From contig CAYROY010000137.1 of NCBI GenBank assembly GCA_964426155.1, positions 1-5,586 of the forward strand: a DNA stretch of 5,586 nucleotides. The letters are read 5' to 3'. Below the pieces are notes generated by a model. It saw nothing but the letters and a program-made list of their open reading frames with translations. It did not search any database and was not told the DNA's origin. The position numbers and the translations under genes are program-made. This document shows, piece after piece, positions 1-5,586 of the stretch. The stretch's first letter is position 1. The number at the start of each line of letters is the position of its first letter. The DNA is from M55B120 sp964426155 (GTDB taxonomy: Bacteria; Actinomycetota; Humimicrobiia; Humimicrobiales; Humimicrobiaceae).

Positions 1-531
1 CCTGAAGCACAGGTCCGTATCAAAATTAAAATTAATACCCTGCCTTATACCACCTACTTTTAAATATATTATTTTTCTTATTGCAAAATTTGAACATCCG
101 GTAGTCTTTAGAATAAAACCTCCGATGTAGTTTAAGAAAAATCCTGCGAAGCTTGAAAGAAGATTCCTGGGATAAAATATTAACTTCCCTCCTATTATTG
201 CTGCTTCCGGGTTGGAACTGAAGGTATCATATATATTTGAAATCCAGCCTGGATTAACTTCTGTATCTGCATCCGTAGTTGCAACTATTTCACCCGCTGC
301 TTCTGCAAAACCTTTTCTTACAGCAAATGAAACACCTTTGCGGGGTTCACTTATTATTTTTACGTTAAAATCTTTTGCTACTATTACCGTTCTGTCTGTA
401 GAATTATTATCAACGACTATCACTTCATAACCGCCGTTTCCAAAATCCTGATTTTTTAAACTTTCCAGACATGAACCTATTAACTTCTCTTCATTATATG
501 CAGGTATTATTACAGATACCAATACAGACAT
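1..531 (-). CDS. Family 2 glycosyltransferase, N-terminal part (runs off left edge)
   Basis: This is the first 177 codons of a GT-A fold glycosyltransferase, which would move a sugar from a nucleotide-sugar donor to an acceptor, probably at the cytoplasmic face of the membrane in surface glycan or glycolipid synthesis. The frame stays open to position 1, so the C-terminus is missing. Visible motifs in order: the nucleotide-binding start VSVIIPAYNEE (residues 5-15), VVDNNSTDRT (39-48) with the uracil-contacting Asp41, the metal-binding DAD at 87-89 within TTDADTEV, and NFDTDLCFR (169-177), which sits where families carry the ED catalytic-base motif. The first residue of that pair is Phe170 rather than Glu; Asp171 remains as the likely base. 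The start ATG at 531 is preceded by AAGGA with a 6-base spacer. It is codirectional with the THUMP gene, 160 bases downstream of it, so it may be co-transcribed or independent. Donor and acceptor cannot be told from this part. Confidence 0.9.
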   Translation of the reverse strand, partial: MSVLVSVIIPAYNEEKLIGSCLESLKNQDFGNGGYEVIVVDNNSTDRTVIVAKDFNVKIISEPRKGVSFAVRKGFAEAAGEIVATTDADTEVNPGWISNIYDTFSSNPEAAIIGGKLIFYPRNLLSSFAGFFLNYIGGFILKTTGCSNFAIRKIIYLKVGGIRQGINFNFDTDLCFR

Positions 532-691
532 TTTCTATCCTTACAATAATTCCAGGATTTTATCTGGACCTTTAATAACTATAAATACACAGGCCATTGT
601 AGATTTTTGCTTTAAATGTTTCATCAATTAAATATATTTATCTGTTATCGATCTTTACCTCAAATCCTTTAAATGTTGAACCCGGGGCAAA

Positions 692-1195
692 TCAGGAAAC
701 ATTCAAAAATTCTCCCGGCCCTAGAAGCGAGATTCCTGCATGTGTTCCAATGATCTCGACCTTGATTATCTTTCTGGGTTTTTTTAGATCGATTTTAGGT
801 CTATCCACCACCTCTGTCAGTTTATTGATAAGTTCATCATATTCAAGTTTGTGATAATGCCTTTTATCAATCTCCATTTTCCATTTTTCATTTTCACCAA
901 TTTTTGGAACCAAAGATTTTACTGCTTTCTGCATATCAGAAACTTTTGAGGATACCCACCTGTCAACAGGTATATAACGATGTGTTTTACCAAATATTTC
1001 TACATCTTTTTTACTGAATGCTCTAAGTTTTTTTACCACCTCTTTTGCACCGGGTAAATCTAAAAGGAAAATCCCGCTATATTTTGACTTAAGAAATTTT
1101 GGTTTAACTTTTGCTTTTTCCATTACATTTCTCAGACTCTCCTCACAGCTTTGTCTGTGAGCCGGATCATATGTGACTATTAGTTTAACATCCAT
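692..1195 (-). CDS. TAN1-like THUMP-domain protein (COG1818 type)
   Basis: A complete 167-residue protein resembling the TAN1/COG1818 family. In yeast, Tan1 is the tRNA-binding partner of the Kre33 acetyltransferase for N4-acetylcytidine at position 12 of tRNA-Ser and tRNA-Leu; archaeal members are short proteins of about this size. The sequence shows an N-terminal half (about 1-65) with the early LIVTYDP strand and SKYSGIFLLDL (37-47), followed by a THUMP domain over about 70-160 that closes with the typical NLK-like segment IDLKKPRKIIKVEIIGTHAG (135-154). It has many basic residues and no catalytic domain, so it probably acts as an RNA-binding adaptor. The start ATG at 1195 has GGTGGAG upstream, its GGAG part 8 bases away; the stop is TGA. 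No acetyltransferase gene is in this window. The family assignment comes from motif recognition without a search, and the function in this organism is inferred. Occurrence in an apparently bacterial genome is unusual. Confidence 0.8.
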   Translation of the reverse strand: MDVKLIVTYDPAHRQSCEESLRNVMEKAKVKPKFLKSKYSGIFLLDLPGAKEVVKKLRAFSKKDVEIFGKTHRYIPVDRWVSSKVSDMQKAVKSLVPKIGENEKWKMEIDKRHYHKLEYDELINKLTEVVDRPKIDLKKPRKIIKVEIIGTHAGISLLGPGEFLNVS

Positions 1196-1236
1196 TTTAA
1201 AATCTCCACCTTATTATAATAATTGCATTAATTTAT

Positions 1237-1265
1237 ATTATATTTCAAAATTATGATTATGGCAT
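1237..1265 (-). promoter_or_regulatory. Candidate sigma-70 promoter for the THUMP gene
   Basis: On the minus strand a perfect TATAAT lies at 1242-1237, with ATGCCA (4 of 6 matches to TTGACA) at 1265-1260 and a 17-base spacer. Transcription would start near 1230, giving a leader of about 35 bases that contains the Shine-Dalgarno. The region is very AT-rich, so TATAAT can arise by chance. A second TATAAT at 1218-1213 was discounted because its start point would fall inside the Shine-Dalgarno. Confidence 0.4.
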
Positions 1266-1364
1266 CTTCCTCTGCAATAAATATATACTATACTGAATGG
1301 TTATTACTATAAATGTTAAGAACTAAATAACATAAAAGTATTGGAAAGAAAAGCAACTGCGGCT

Positions 1365-1393
1365 TTGACAGAATCCAGGCTATCTCTTAAAAT
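1365..1393 (+). promoter_or_regulatory. Sigma-70 promoter of glnS
   Basis: A perfect -35 box TTGACA (1365-1370), a 17-base spacer (1371-1387) and a -10 box TAAAAT (1388-1393, 5 of 6 matches). Transcription is expected near 1400, leaving a 5' leader of about 35 bases before the glnS start. This is the best promoter in the window and supports a bacterial host. No operator or tRNA-sensing T-box leader fits in such a short leader, so expression looks constitutive. Confidence 0.75.
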
Positions 1394-1434
1394 ACTTTTT
1401 TAATTCTAAAAGAAAAAAAATTATTAATATAGCG

Positions 1435-3117
1435 ATGGACAATAAAGACGGTAAATCAGACTTTATAAGAGAAATAGTAAAAAAGGATATAAAAGAGCGT
1501 AAAAATGAAGGAAGAGTCCTTACAAGGTTCCCTCCCGAACCCAATGGATATCTTCACATAGGGCATGCCAAATCAATATGTATAAATTTTGGTCTTGCTG
1601 AAGAATTCAATGGAAAGTGCAATATAAGATTCGACGATACAAACCCCACCAAAGAAGAAGCCGAATATGTAGAATCAATTAAAAGAGATATAAGATGGCT
1701 GGGATTTGATTGGGAAAACCGCGAATATTATGCTTCTGATTATTTTGAGAAGCTATACGAATATGCTGTAGGCCTGGTAAAAAAAGGTGTTGCCTATGTT
1801 TGTGACCTAAGTGCTGAAAAGATAAGAGAGTACAGGGGTACCCTTAAGAAACCAGGCAAAAATAGTCCTTACAGGGACAGGTCGGCTGCTGAAAACCTGA
1901 ATCTTTTTAAGGAGATGAGGGAAGGAAAATATAGTGACGGCTCCAGGGTCTTAAGGGCAAAGATCGATATGTCCTCGCCCAATTTAAATATGAGGGACCC
2001 TGTCCTTTACAGAATACTGCACAGTCCCCATCACCGAACGGGAGATGAATGGTGTATATATCCGACATATGACTGGGCTCATGGCCAATCCGACTCCATC
2101 GAGGGGATAACGCATTCCATATGCACACTTGAATTTGAAGACCACCGACCTCTTTATGACTGGTTTATTGAACAGCTTGGAATCCACCACCCCCGGCAAA
2201 TAGAGTTCGCAAGACTAAACCTTACTTATACTGTTATGAGTAAAAGAAAACTTCTAGAACTCGTCGAGAAAAAATTTGTTAACGGCTGGGACGACCCCAG
2301 GATGCCTACTATTTCCGGTATCAGAAGAAGGGGTTACACCCCTACAGCAATCAGAAATTTCTGTAATGAAATTGGCGTGTCAAAAGCTGAAAGTACAGTT
2401 GATATTGCTCTTCTTGAACATTTTGTAAGAGAAGATCTTAACAGGAATGCTCCAAGAGTCATGGGGGTTATAAGTCCACTAAAGATTATAATCGATAACT
2501 ACCCCGATGATAAAACAGAGGAACTTGACGCAGTCAATAACCCCGAGGATCTTTCGACAGGTACAAGGAAAATCCCTTTCTCAAAAGTCATCTATATTGA
2601 AAAAGAAGATTTTATGGAAGACCCTCCCAAAAAATTTTACAGGCTTGCCCCGGGAAGAGAGGTAAGACTCAGATATGCGTATTTTATAAAATGCACCGGT
2701 GTATCAAAAGACAAAGACGGTAACATTTTAGAGCTACACTGCACTTATGACCCATCTACGAAAGGCGGTGATGCACCTGATGGTAGAAAGGTTAGATCGA
2801 CTCTTCACTGGGTGTCGGCAAAGCATTCCATACCGGCCGAAGTAAGATTATATGACCATCTTTTTAAAAGTGAGAATCCCGTTAGATTGGAAGAAGGGTA
2901 TGATTTTAAGGAAAATATTAATCCAGATTCACTGAATATACTAAAGGACTGCAGGCTTGAGCCTTCCCTTGCCACAGCAAAACCAGGTGAAATATATCAG
3001 TTTGAACGTCTTGGATATTTTTGTGTCGATCCTGACTCAACTGAAAAAACAAAAGTATTCAACAGAACCGTTACTCTAAAAGACAGGTGGTTGAAAATAA
3101 AAAAATCAGGTGTTTAA
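1435..3117 (+). CDS. glnS: Glutaminyl-tRNA synthetase (GlnRS)
   Basis: A cytoplasmic class I aminoacyl-tRNA synthetase that charges tRNA-Gln directly: glutamine + ATP + tRNA-Gln gives Gln-tRNA-Gln + AMP + PPi. The 560 residues compare well with about 554 in E. coli, and similarity runs end to end. Visible signatures: PPEPNGYLHIGHAK (33-46) with HIGH at 41-44, RFDDTNP (65-71) whose Asp67 matches the substrate-binding Asp66 of E. coli, YRGTLKKPGKNSPYRDRS (133-150), YPTYDWAH (209-216) whose Tyr212 matches Tyr211, GITHSICTLEFEDHRPLYDW (224-243), VMSKRKL (267-273) as the KMSKS loop, and GWDDPRMPTISGIRRRGYTP (284-303). The C-terminal anticodon-binding beta-barrels follow (about 340-550), including PFSKVIYIEKEDF and GRKVRSTLHWVSA. 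No key residue is missing. The ATG at 1435 matches the E. coli start by its distance to HIGH. No Shine-Dalgarno is visible; the leader is A/U-rich. Its own promoter lies just upstream, and it converges on the LOG-family gene. Confidence 0.98.
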   Translation: MDNKDGKSDFIREIVKKDIKERKNEGRVLTRFPPEPNGYLHIGHAKSICINFGLAEEFNGKCNIRFDDTNPTKEEAEYVESIKRDIRWLGFDWENREYYASDYFEKLYEYAVGLVKKGVAYVCDLSAEKIREYRGTLKKPGKNSPYRDRSAAENLNLFKEMREGKYSDGSRVLRAKIDMSSPNLNMRDPVLYRILHSPHHRTGDEWCIYPTYDWAHGQSDSIEGITHSICTLEFEDHRPLYDWFIEQLGIHHPRQIEFARLNLTYTVMSKRKLLELVEKKFVNGWDDPRMPTISGIRRRGYTPTAIRNFCNEIGVSKAESTVDIALLEHFVREDLNRNAPRVMGVISPLKIIIDNYPDDKTEELDAVNNPEDLSTGTRKIPFSKVIYIEKEDFMEDPPKKFYRLAPGREVRLRYAYFIKCTGVSKDKDGNILELHCTYDPSTKGGDAPDGRKVRSTLHWVSAKHSIPAEVRLYDHLFKSENPVRLEEGYDFKENINPDSLNILKDCRLEPSLATAKPGEIYQFERLGYFCVDPDSTEKTKVFNRTVTLKDRWLKIKKSGV

Positions 3118-3123
3118 TTTTTT

Positions 3124-3828
3124 TTACATAATCTCATTTATTACATCGATTACATAATTAACTGTCTCTTCGGGAGTATCTACAATCCTGTAGAGTTCCT
3201 TGTCTCTGGGGCTTATAGTGCAGTGTTTTTCAAGAAGGCATCCATCTATCCAGTCTAATATTCCTTTCCAGTACTCGCTGCCAAAAAGGGCAATAGGGAA
3301 ATGTTCTATTTTATCTGTCTGAGCAAGAGTTAGTGCCTCAAATAGTTCGTCAAGCGTGCCAAAGCCTCCGGGAAAAATAATATATCCTACAGAATATTTG
3401 ACAAAAATCATCTTTCTTACAAAAAAATAATGAAATTCCAGGGATATTGTCTGATATTCATTTGCTTCCTGTTCATAGGGCAGTTCAATATTGCAACCGA
3501 TCGAGACTCCTCCGGCTTCATAGGCACCCTTGTTTGCGGCTTCCATAATTCCCGGTCCACCTCCGGTTATAACACCTACACCCTTATCCGCAAGAAGCGA
3601 AGCTGTTTTTTCAGCTGCTCTGTAATAATAATTATCACGTTCCGTCCTTGCAGAACCAAAAATCGAAATACAGGGACCTATGCCTGCCAGTGCATCGAAA
3701 CCATCCACAAATTCACCCTGTATGCGGAGCACCCGCCAGGGGTCTGAATGTATAAAATCGGATTCCTTCTTCCCGGTAAATTTTAAAAGTTCATTGTCTA
3801 CAGTACTTCTGGTATATTTTTTTCTCAT
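3124..3828 (-). CDS. LOG-family Rossmann-fold protein (TIGR00730 type)
   Basis: A 234-residue member of the family often labelled lysine decarboxylase, now known to include LOG-type nucleoside 5'-monophosphate phosphoribohydrolases, which split the base from a nucleotide such as a cytokinin riboside monophosphate or AMP. Signatures: a first Rossmann strand with ISIFGSAR (54-61), GVITGGGPGIMEAANKGA (85-102), FFVRKM (135-140) with the conserved Arg138, and PGGFGTLDE (153-161) with Glu161; the Arg and Glu are the expected catalytic residues. About 50 residues precede the Rossmann core, so it is longer than minimal LOG proteins of about 180-200; such an extension occurs in many bacterial members. 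The ATG at 3828 has GAGGG (minus strand, 3843-3839) 10 bases upstream and no nearby alternative. The gene ends 6 bases from the glnS stop. The family is secure; the substrate and whether it makes a cytokinin are unknown. Confidence 0.93.
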   Translation of the reverse strand: MRKKYTRSTVDNELLKFTGKKESDFIHSDPWRVLRIQGEFVDGFDALAGIGPCISIFGSARTERDNYYYRAAEKTASLLADKGVGVITGGGPGIMEAANKGAYEAGGVSIGCNIELPYEQEANEYQTISLEFHYFFVRKMIFVKYSVGYIIFPGGFGTLDELFEALTLAQTDKIEHFPIALFGSEYWKGILDWIDGCLLEKHCTISPRDKELYRIVDTPEETVNYVIDVINEIM

Positions 3829-3862
3829 AGCAGCTTTTCCCTCTATTTGTTTTATACATTAA

Positions 3863-3868
3863 ATTATA
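3863..3868 (-). promoter_or_regulatory. Possible -10 box for the LOG-family gene
   Basis: A perfect TATAAT on the minus strand at 3868-3863 would start transcription near 3856 and give a leader of about 28 bases containing the Shine-Dalgarno. No acceptable -35 box lies 16-18 bases upstream. A short inverted repeat (AGGT at 3886-3889, ACCT at 3895-3898) sits where the -35 should be and could be an operator or chance. The call rests on position and the -10 match only. Confidence 0.3.
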
Positions 3869-4048
3869 TTACCATAGTTTTATACAGGTTTCCCACCTTA
3901 AGTTTTAAAAAGCTTTTCTATTTTTGATCTTTGATGGACCTGCAAAATGACTGATTTGCTTCCTGCACCATTATTTCCCATTCGAAATATATGACAGCAA
4001 GGGATAATAATGATAGCCTATTCAATCGCGGTAAACTTTCATTTTAAA

Positions 4049-4062
4049 ATACTTAAGAGTAT
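4049..4062. repeat. Small inverted repeat downstream of the aldo/keto reductase
   Basis: Arms ATACT (4049-4053) and AGTAT (4058-4062) flank four bases. On the minus strand the hairpin lies about 32 bases beyond the reductase stop and is followed by ATTTTAAAAT-like sequence instead of a clean T run. It could be a weak terminator, but a five-pair, mostly A/T stem is poor evidence. No better terminator is visible between this gene and the LOG-family gene. Confidence 0.2.
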
Positions 4063-4093
4063 AAACAGGAGCATAATTTGTAGAATGTTAAAA

Positions 4094-5077
4094 CTACCAT
4101 AGATGGTGGACATGTTTTTTTATATATTTTTCATAAACCTCTTCTGTCTGCCTTAACTGCTCAGCAGTAAGCTGCATCATATCCGAAACTTTTGAATTAA
4201 ATTCTACTTGTTCTACGCTGCTTGCCCCGGGAATCACACAGCTTACATATTCATTTAAAATAACCCACTTAAGAGCATATGCAGTTATATTATTCTGACC
4301 AAAAATCTCCTTCAACCTGTCAACAGCCTCAATACCTATGTCATATGGTACCCCTGCGAAGGTTTCGCCTTTATCAAAATATTTTCCACCAATATTATAA
4401 TTACGGTGATCTTTATTACCGAAAACTGTATCTTTCGTAAATTTACCAGTTAAAAGTCCGCTTGCCAGCGGAACCCTGACTATTATTCCAACATTTCCGG
4501 AATATGCCTGTTTAAAAAATTCTTCAGCCGGCCTTTGTCTGAATATATTGTAAATTATCTGAACTGTTGCTACTCCCGGCTGCTCTATTGCCTTAAGAGC
4601 CTCTTCTATCTTTTCAACGCTTACGCCGTAGTTTAATATTTTCCCGGCGGTCTTTAGCTTAGCAAGAGATTCAAAGGCTTCCTGACGGTGATACACTTCT
4701 GTCGGAGGACAGTGTAGTTGAATAAGGTCTATTGCTTCCACATCAAGCCTTTTTAAACTATCTTCTACAAATCCTGTAATATTTTTTTCGTTATAACCTT
4801 CAGCAGTATGCGGGTCGAGTCTTCTGCCGCATTTTGTCGCTACATATACTCTATTCTTTACTTTCTTTAAAAATCTACCTATGGCGATCTCACTTTGGCC
4901 GTCATTGTATACATCAGCTGTATCAATGAAATTTATCCCCATCTCCACAGCCTTTTCAAGGATCTTTCTGGCAGTCTCTTGATTAAATTCTTCTCCCCAT
5001 TTCCCTCCTAGCTGCCATGTTCCCAGAGATACCTCCGATATCTTAAATCCAGTCTTTCCCAGAGTCCTGTATTCCAT
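4094..5077 (-). CDS. Aldo/keto reductase (NADPH-dependent oxidoreductase, COG0667 type)
   Basis: A soluble TIM-barrel enzyme that reduces carbonyl groups of aldehydes, ketones or sugars with NADPH. The catalytic tetrad is complete, numbering from the ATG at 5077: Asp52 and Tyr57 in NFIDTADVYNDGQSE (49-63), Lys82 in VATKCGRR, and His122 in LIQLHCPP. The N-terminus MEYRTLGKTGFKISEVSLGT is the classic family start, and VIPGASSVEQVEFN (281-294) near the C-terminus is the loop that binds the 2'-phosphate of NADP. At 327 residues it has the usual family length. A GTG at 5089 would add four codons (M-E-V-K), but GGAGG at 5087-5083 lies on top of those codons and is spaced 5 bases from the ATG at 5077, so the inner start is chosen. 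The protein ends HVHHLW. The gene stands alone, 265 bases upstream of the LOG-family gene on the same strand. The substrate cannot be assigned from sequence. Confidence 0.95.
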   Translation of the reverse strand: MEYRTLGKTGFKISEVSLGTWQLGGKWGEEFNQETARKILEKAVEMGINFIDTADVYNDGQSEIAIGRFLKKVKNRVYVATKCGRRLDPHTAEGYNEKNITGFVEDSLKRLDVEAIDLIQLHCPPTEVYHRQEAFESLAKLKTAGKILNYGVSVEKIEEALKAIEQPGVATVQIIYNIFRQRPAEEFFKQAYSGNVGIIVRVPLASGLLTGKFTKDTVFGNKDHRNYNIGGKYFDKGETFAGVPYDIGIEAVDRLKEIFGQNNITAYALKWVILNEYVSCVIPGASSVEQVEFNSKVSDMMQLTAEQLRQTEEVYEKYIKKHVHHLW

Positions 5078-5087
5078 CTTTACCTCC
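5078..5087 (-). promoter_or_regulatory. Shine-Dalgarno that decides the reductase start
   Basis: On the minus strand GGAGG (5087-5083) is followed by a 5-base spacer (5082-5078) and ATG at 5077. The alternative GTG at 5089-5087 overlaps this site and has no comparable purine-rich stretch of its own. Confidence 0.8.
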
Positions 5088-5116
5088 ACTGATCTGCTTA
5101 TTATGATTTATCTATA

Positions 5117-5125
5117 ATAATATCA
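5117..5125 (-). promoter_or_regulatory. Candidate extended -10 promoter for the aldo/keto reductase
   Basis: The minus strand reads TGATATTAT from 5125 to 5117, an extended -10 (TGn plus TATTAT, 5 of 6 matches). Transcription would start near 5110, giving a leader of about 33 bases with the Shine-Dalgarno. The -35 position (CTTTAA at 17 bases) is poor, which extended -10 promoters tolerate. The AT-rich context lowers confidence. Confidence 0.4.
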
Positions 5126-5358
5126 GAAAGCTATATTTATTAAAGAAATGGTTTTTAAACAATACTTACCCTTAAAGCCATCCATTACTATTATAAAAGC
5201 TCCTTTTTAACCTATTCATGCATTTCCCTTGCTTCAAATAAAATAACCTTGCTTATAATGTCAGAGATTTTCCCATACAGCCTTGTATATTATTTTTAAA
5301 AACTTTCTGATTTTTTTTTAAAATTTAGTATAAATATGTAAAATTTCTATAAATATTA
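5126..5358. other. AT-rich intergenic stretch without a recognisable gene
   Basis: This is the middle of the gap between the reductase and the right-edge small open frame. I see no coding frame with a ribosome binding site, no tRNA and no strong hairpin. It holds a TATAAT at 5254-5259 without a good -35 box, two direct copies of CCTTGCTT, and a run of T at about 5310-5318 that lacks a convincing stem and so is not called a terminator. Confidence 0.5.
5227..5254. repeat. Direct repeat CCTTGCTT, two copies 20 bases apart
   Basis: CCTTGCTT occurs at 5227-5234 and 5247-5254, a start-to-start distance of 20 bases, close to two turns of the helix. The second copy shares its last T with a TATAAT box at 5254-5259. 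A shorter relative, CCTTG, recurs at 5281-5285. The spacing suits a dimeric regulator, but two 8-base copies in AT-rich DNA may be chance. Confidence 0.3.
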
Positions 5359-5367
5359 TGTTATAAT
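5359..5367 (+). promoter_or_regulatory. Candidate extended -10 promoter facing the right edge
   Basis: TGTTATAAT (TGn plus a perfect TATAAT at 5362-5367) on the plus strand, with no good -35 box at 16-18 bases. Transcription from near 5374 would give a leader of about 133 bases before the small open frame at 5507. A second TATAAT at 5381-5386 lacks both the TG extension and a -35 box. Confidence 0.45.
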
Positions 5368-5434
5368 GATATTAAATTAATATAATAAATTGAATATAGA
5401 TAATAAGTACTATATAAAGCAGGATATTCACAGC

Positions 5435-5505
5435 ACAACCTCTGGCAAACACGCAGTAAAAAACGCAGCTTCTAATATTAATTTTTTAGGATCAAAGGAG
5501 GTTGT
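5435..5505 (+). promoter_or_regulatory. Leader that can sequester its Shine-Dalgarno
   Basis: ACAACCTC (5435-5442) is perfectly complementary to GAGGTTGT (5498-5505), which contains the core of the Shine-Dalgarno AAAGGAGGT before the GTG at 5507. The pairing is 8 base pairs, extendable by one G-U pair (5443 with 5497). Inside the loop a second stem can form between TTCTAA (5470-5475) and TTAGGA (5486-5491), including one G-U pair. Between these is a direct repeat of ACGCAG (5451-5456 and 5463-5468). The arrangement suggests translation control by base pairing, possibly by a ligand, protein or small RNA. I could not match it to a known riboswitch class: GGCAAAC and ACGCA recall c-di-GMP-I pieces, but the helix that should separate them is absent. 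No folding energy was computed. Confidence 0.4.
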
Positions 5506-5506
5506 A

Positions 5507-5578
5507 GTGAAAAGGTTATACAGAATTCTAATGGTTCTGGGATCCCTTATAGGGATATGTGCTACAGTAAGATGGTAA
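5507..5578 (+). CDS. Possible 23-residue hydrophobic peptide
   Basis: A GTG at 5507 is preceded by AAAGGAGGT with a 5-base spacer after GGAGG, one of the strongest ribosome binding sites in the window. The frame reads M-KRLYRILMVLGSLIGICAT-VRW and stops with TAA at 5576-5578. A basic N-terminus (KRLYR) followed by a hydrophobic stretch ILMVLGSLIGICA resembles a small single-span membrane peptide or the beginning of a signal peptide. It could be a stand-alone small protein, a leader peptide for a gene beyond the right edge, or the start of a longer membrane or secreted protein broken by a stop. A longer frame entered from TTG at 5390 exists but has no ribosome binding site. I do not recognise a family. 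Confidence 0.4.
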   Translation: MKRLYRILMVLGSLIGICATVRW

Positions 5579-5586
5579 TAATCATT

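Noticed and set aside
212..430. Plus-strand 72-codon open frame at the left edge
   Set aside because: It is antisense to the glycosyltransferase motifs (including DAD), which are clearly the coding strand.
541..624. Minus-strand 27-codon open frame (ATG at 624, TAA at 541) between the THUMP gene and the glycosyltransferase
   Set aside because: No Shine-Dalgarno precedes its ATG, and a frame this short is expected by chance. The peptide shows no recognisable motif.
1907..2199. Minus-strand open frames within glnS
   Set aside because: They overlap the highly conserved catalytic region of GlnRS in antisense and show no independent coding evidence.
3430..3862. Plus-strand open frames opposite the LOG-family gene
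   Set aside because: They are antisense to a well-supported conserved gene, and their products have no recognisable motif.
5296..5322. Rho-independent terminator at the long T run
   Set aside because: No G-C stem precedes the T run on the plus strand; only an A/T-rich self-complementary stretch is present.
5431..5475. c-di-GMP-I (GEMM) or preQ1 riboswitch, suggested by GGCAAAC, ACGCA and an AAAAAAC stretch
   Set aside because: The helix required between the GCAAAC and ACGCA segments of GEMM is absent, and the preQ1 stem and C-rich loop are not present. Only isolated sequence pieces match.
5390..5506. Upstream extension of the right-edge open frame from TTG at 5390, giving 62 residues
   Set aside because: The TTG has no ribosome binding site, and a very strong one lies inside the frame just before GTG 5507. 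The extension overlaps the structured leader.

Overview
The window is AT-rich DNA that looks bacterial, probably from an uncultured or poorly sampled anaerobe. I would not name a phylum from sequence alone. The bacterial call rests on a glutaminyl-tRNA synthetase gene (archaea charge tRNA-Gln indirectly and lack this enzyme), a near-consensus sigma-70 promoter in front of it (TTGACA, 17-base spacer, TAAAAT), and purine-rich Shine-Dalgarno sites before several genes. One gene, a TAN1-like THUMP protein, belongs to a family better known from archaea and eukaryotes, so the gene content is mixed.

Layout from left to right: (1) positions 1-531, minus strand, the N-terminal 177 residues of a family 2 glycosyltransferase that runs off the left edge; (2) 692-1195, minus, the TAN1/COG1818-like THUMP-domain RNA-binding protein; (3) 1196-1434, a divergent intergenic region with a promoter candidate facing each way; (4) 1435-3117, plus, complete glnS; (5) 3124-3828, minus, a LOG-family (TIGR00730) Rossmann-fold protein, convergent with glnS and only 6 bases from it; (6) 3829-4093, an AT-rich spacer with a possible -10 box and a small inverted repeat; (7) 4094-5077, minus, an aldo/keto reductase whose Shine-Dalgarno places the start four codons inside the longest open frame; (8) 5078-5506, a divergent AT-rich region with an extended -10 candidate in each direction and, next to the right edge, a leader that can pair with its own ribosome binding site; (9) 5507-5578, plus, a possible 23-residue hydrophobic peptide behind a very strong Shine-Dalgarno.

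The genes do not form one pathway. They look like mostly independent transcription units: tRNA charging (glnS), tRNA modification (the TAN1-like gene), a nucleotide phosphoribohydrolase-type protein, an NADPH oxidoreductase and a sugar transferase. I found no CRISPR array, insertion sequence, rRNA or tRNA gene, phage gene or defence gene. The least explained part is the right-hand edge (about 5359-5578), where a possible translation-controlled leader precedes a very small open frame. The gene it may control, if any, lies outside the window.
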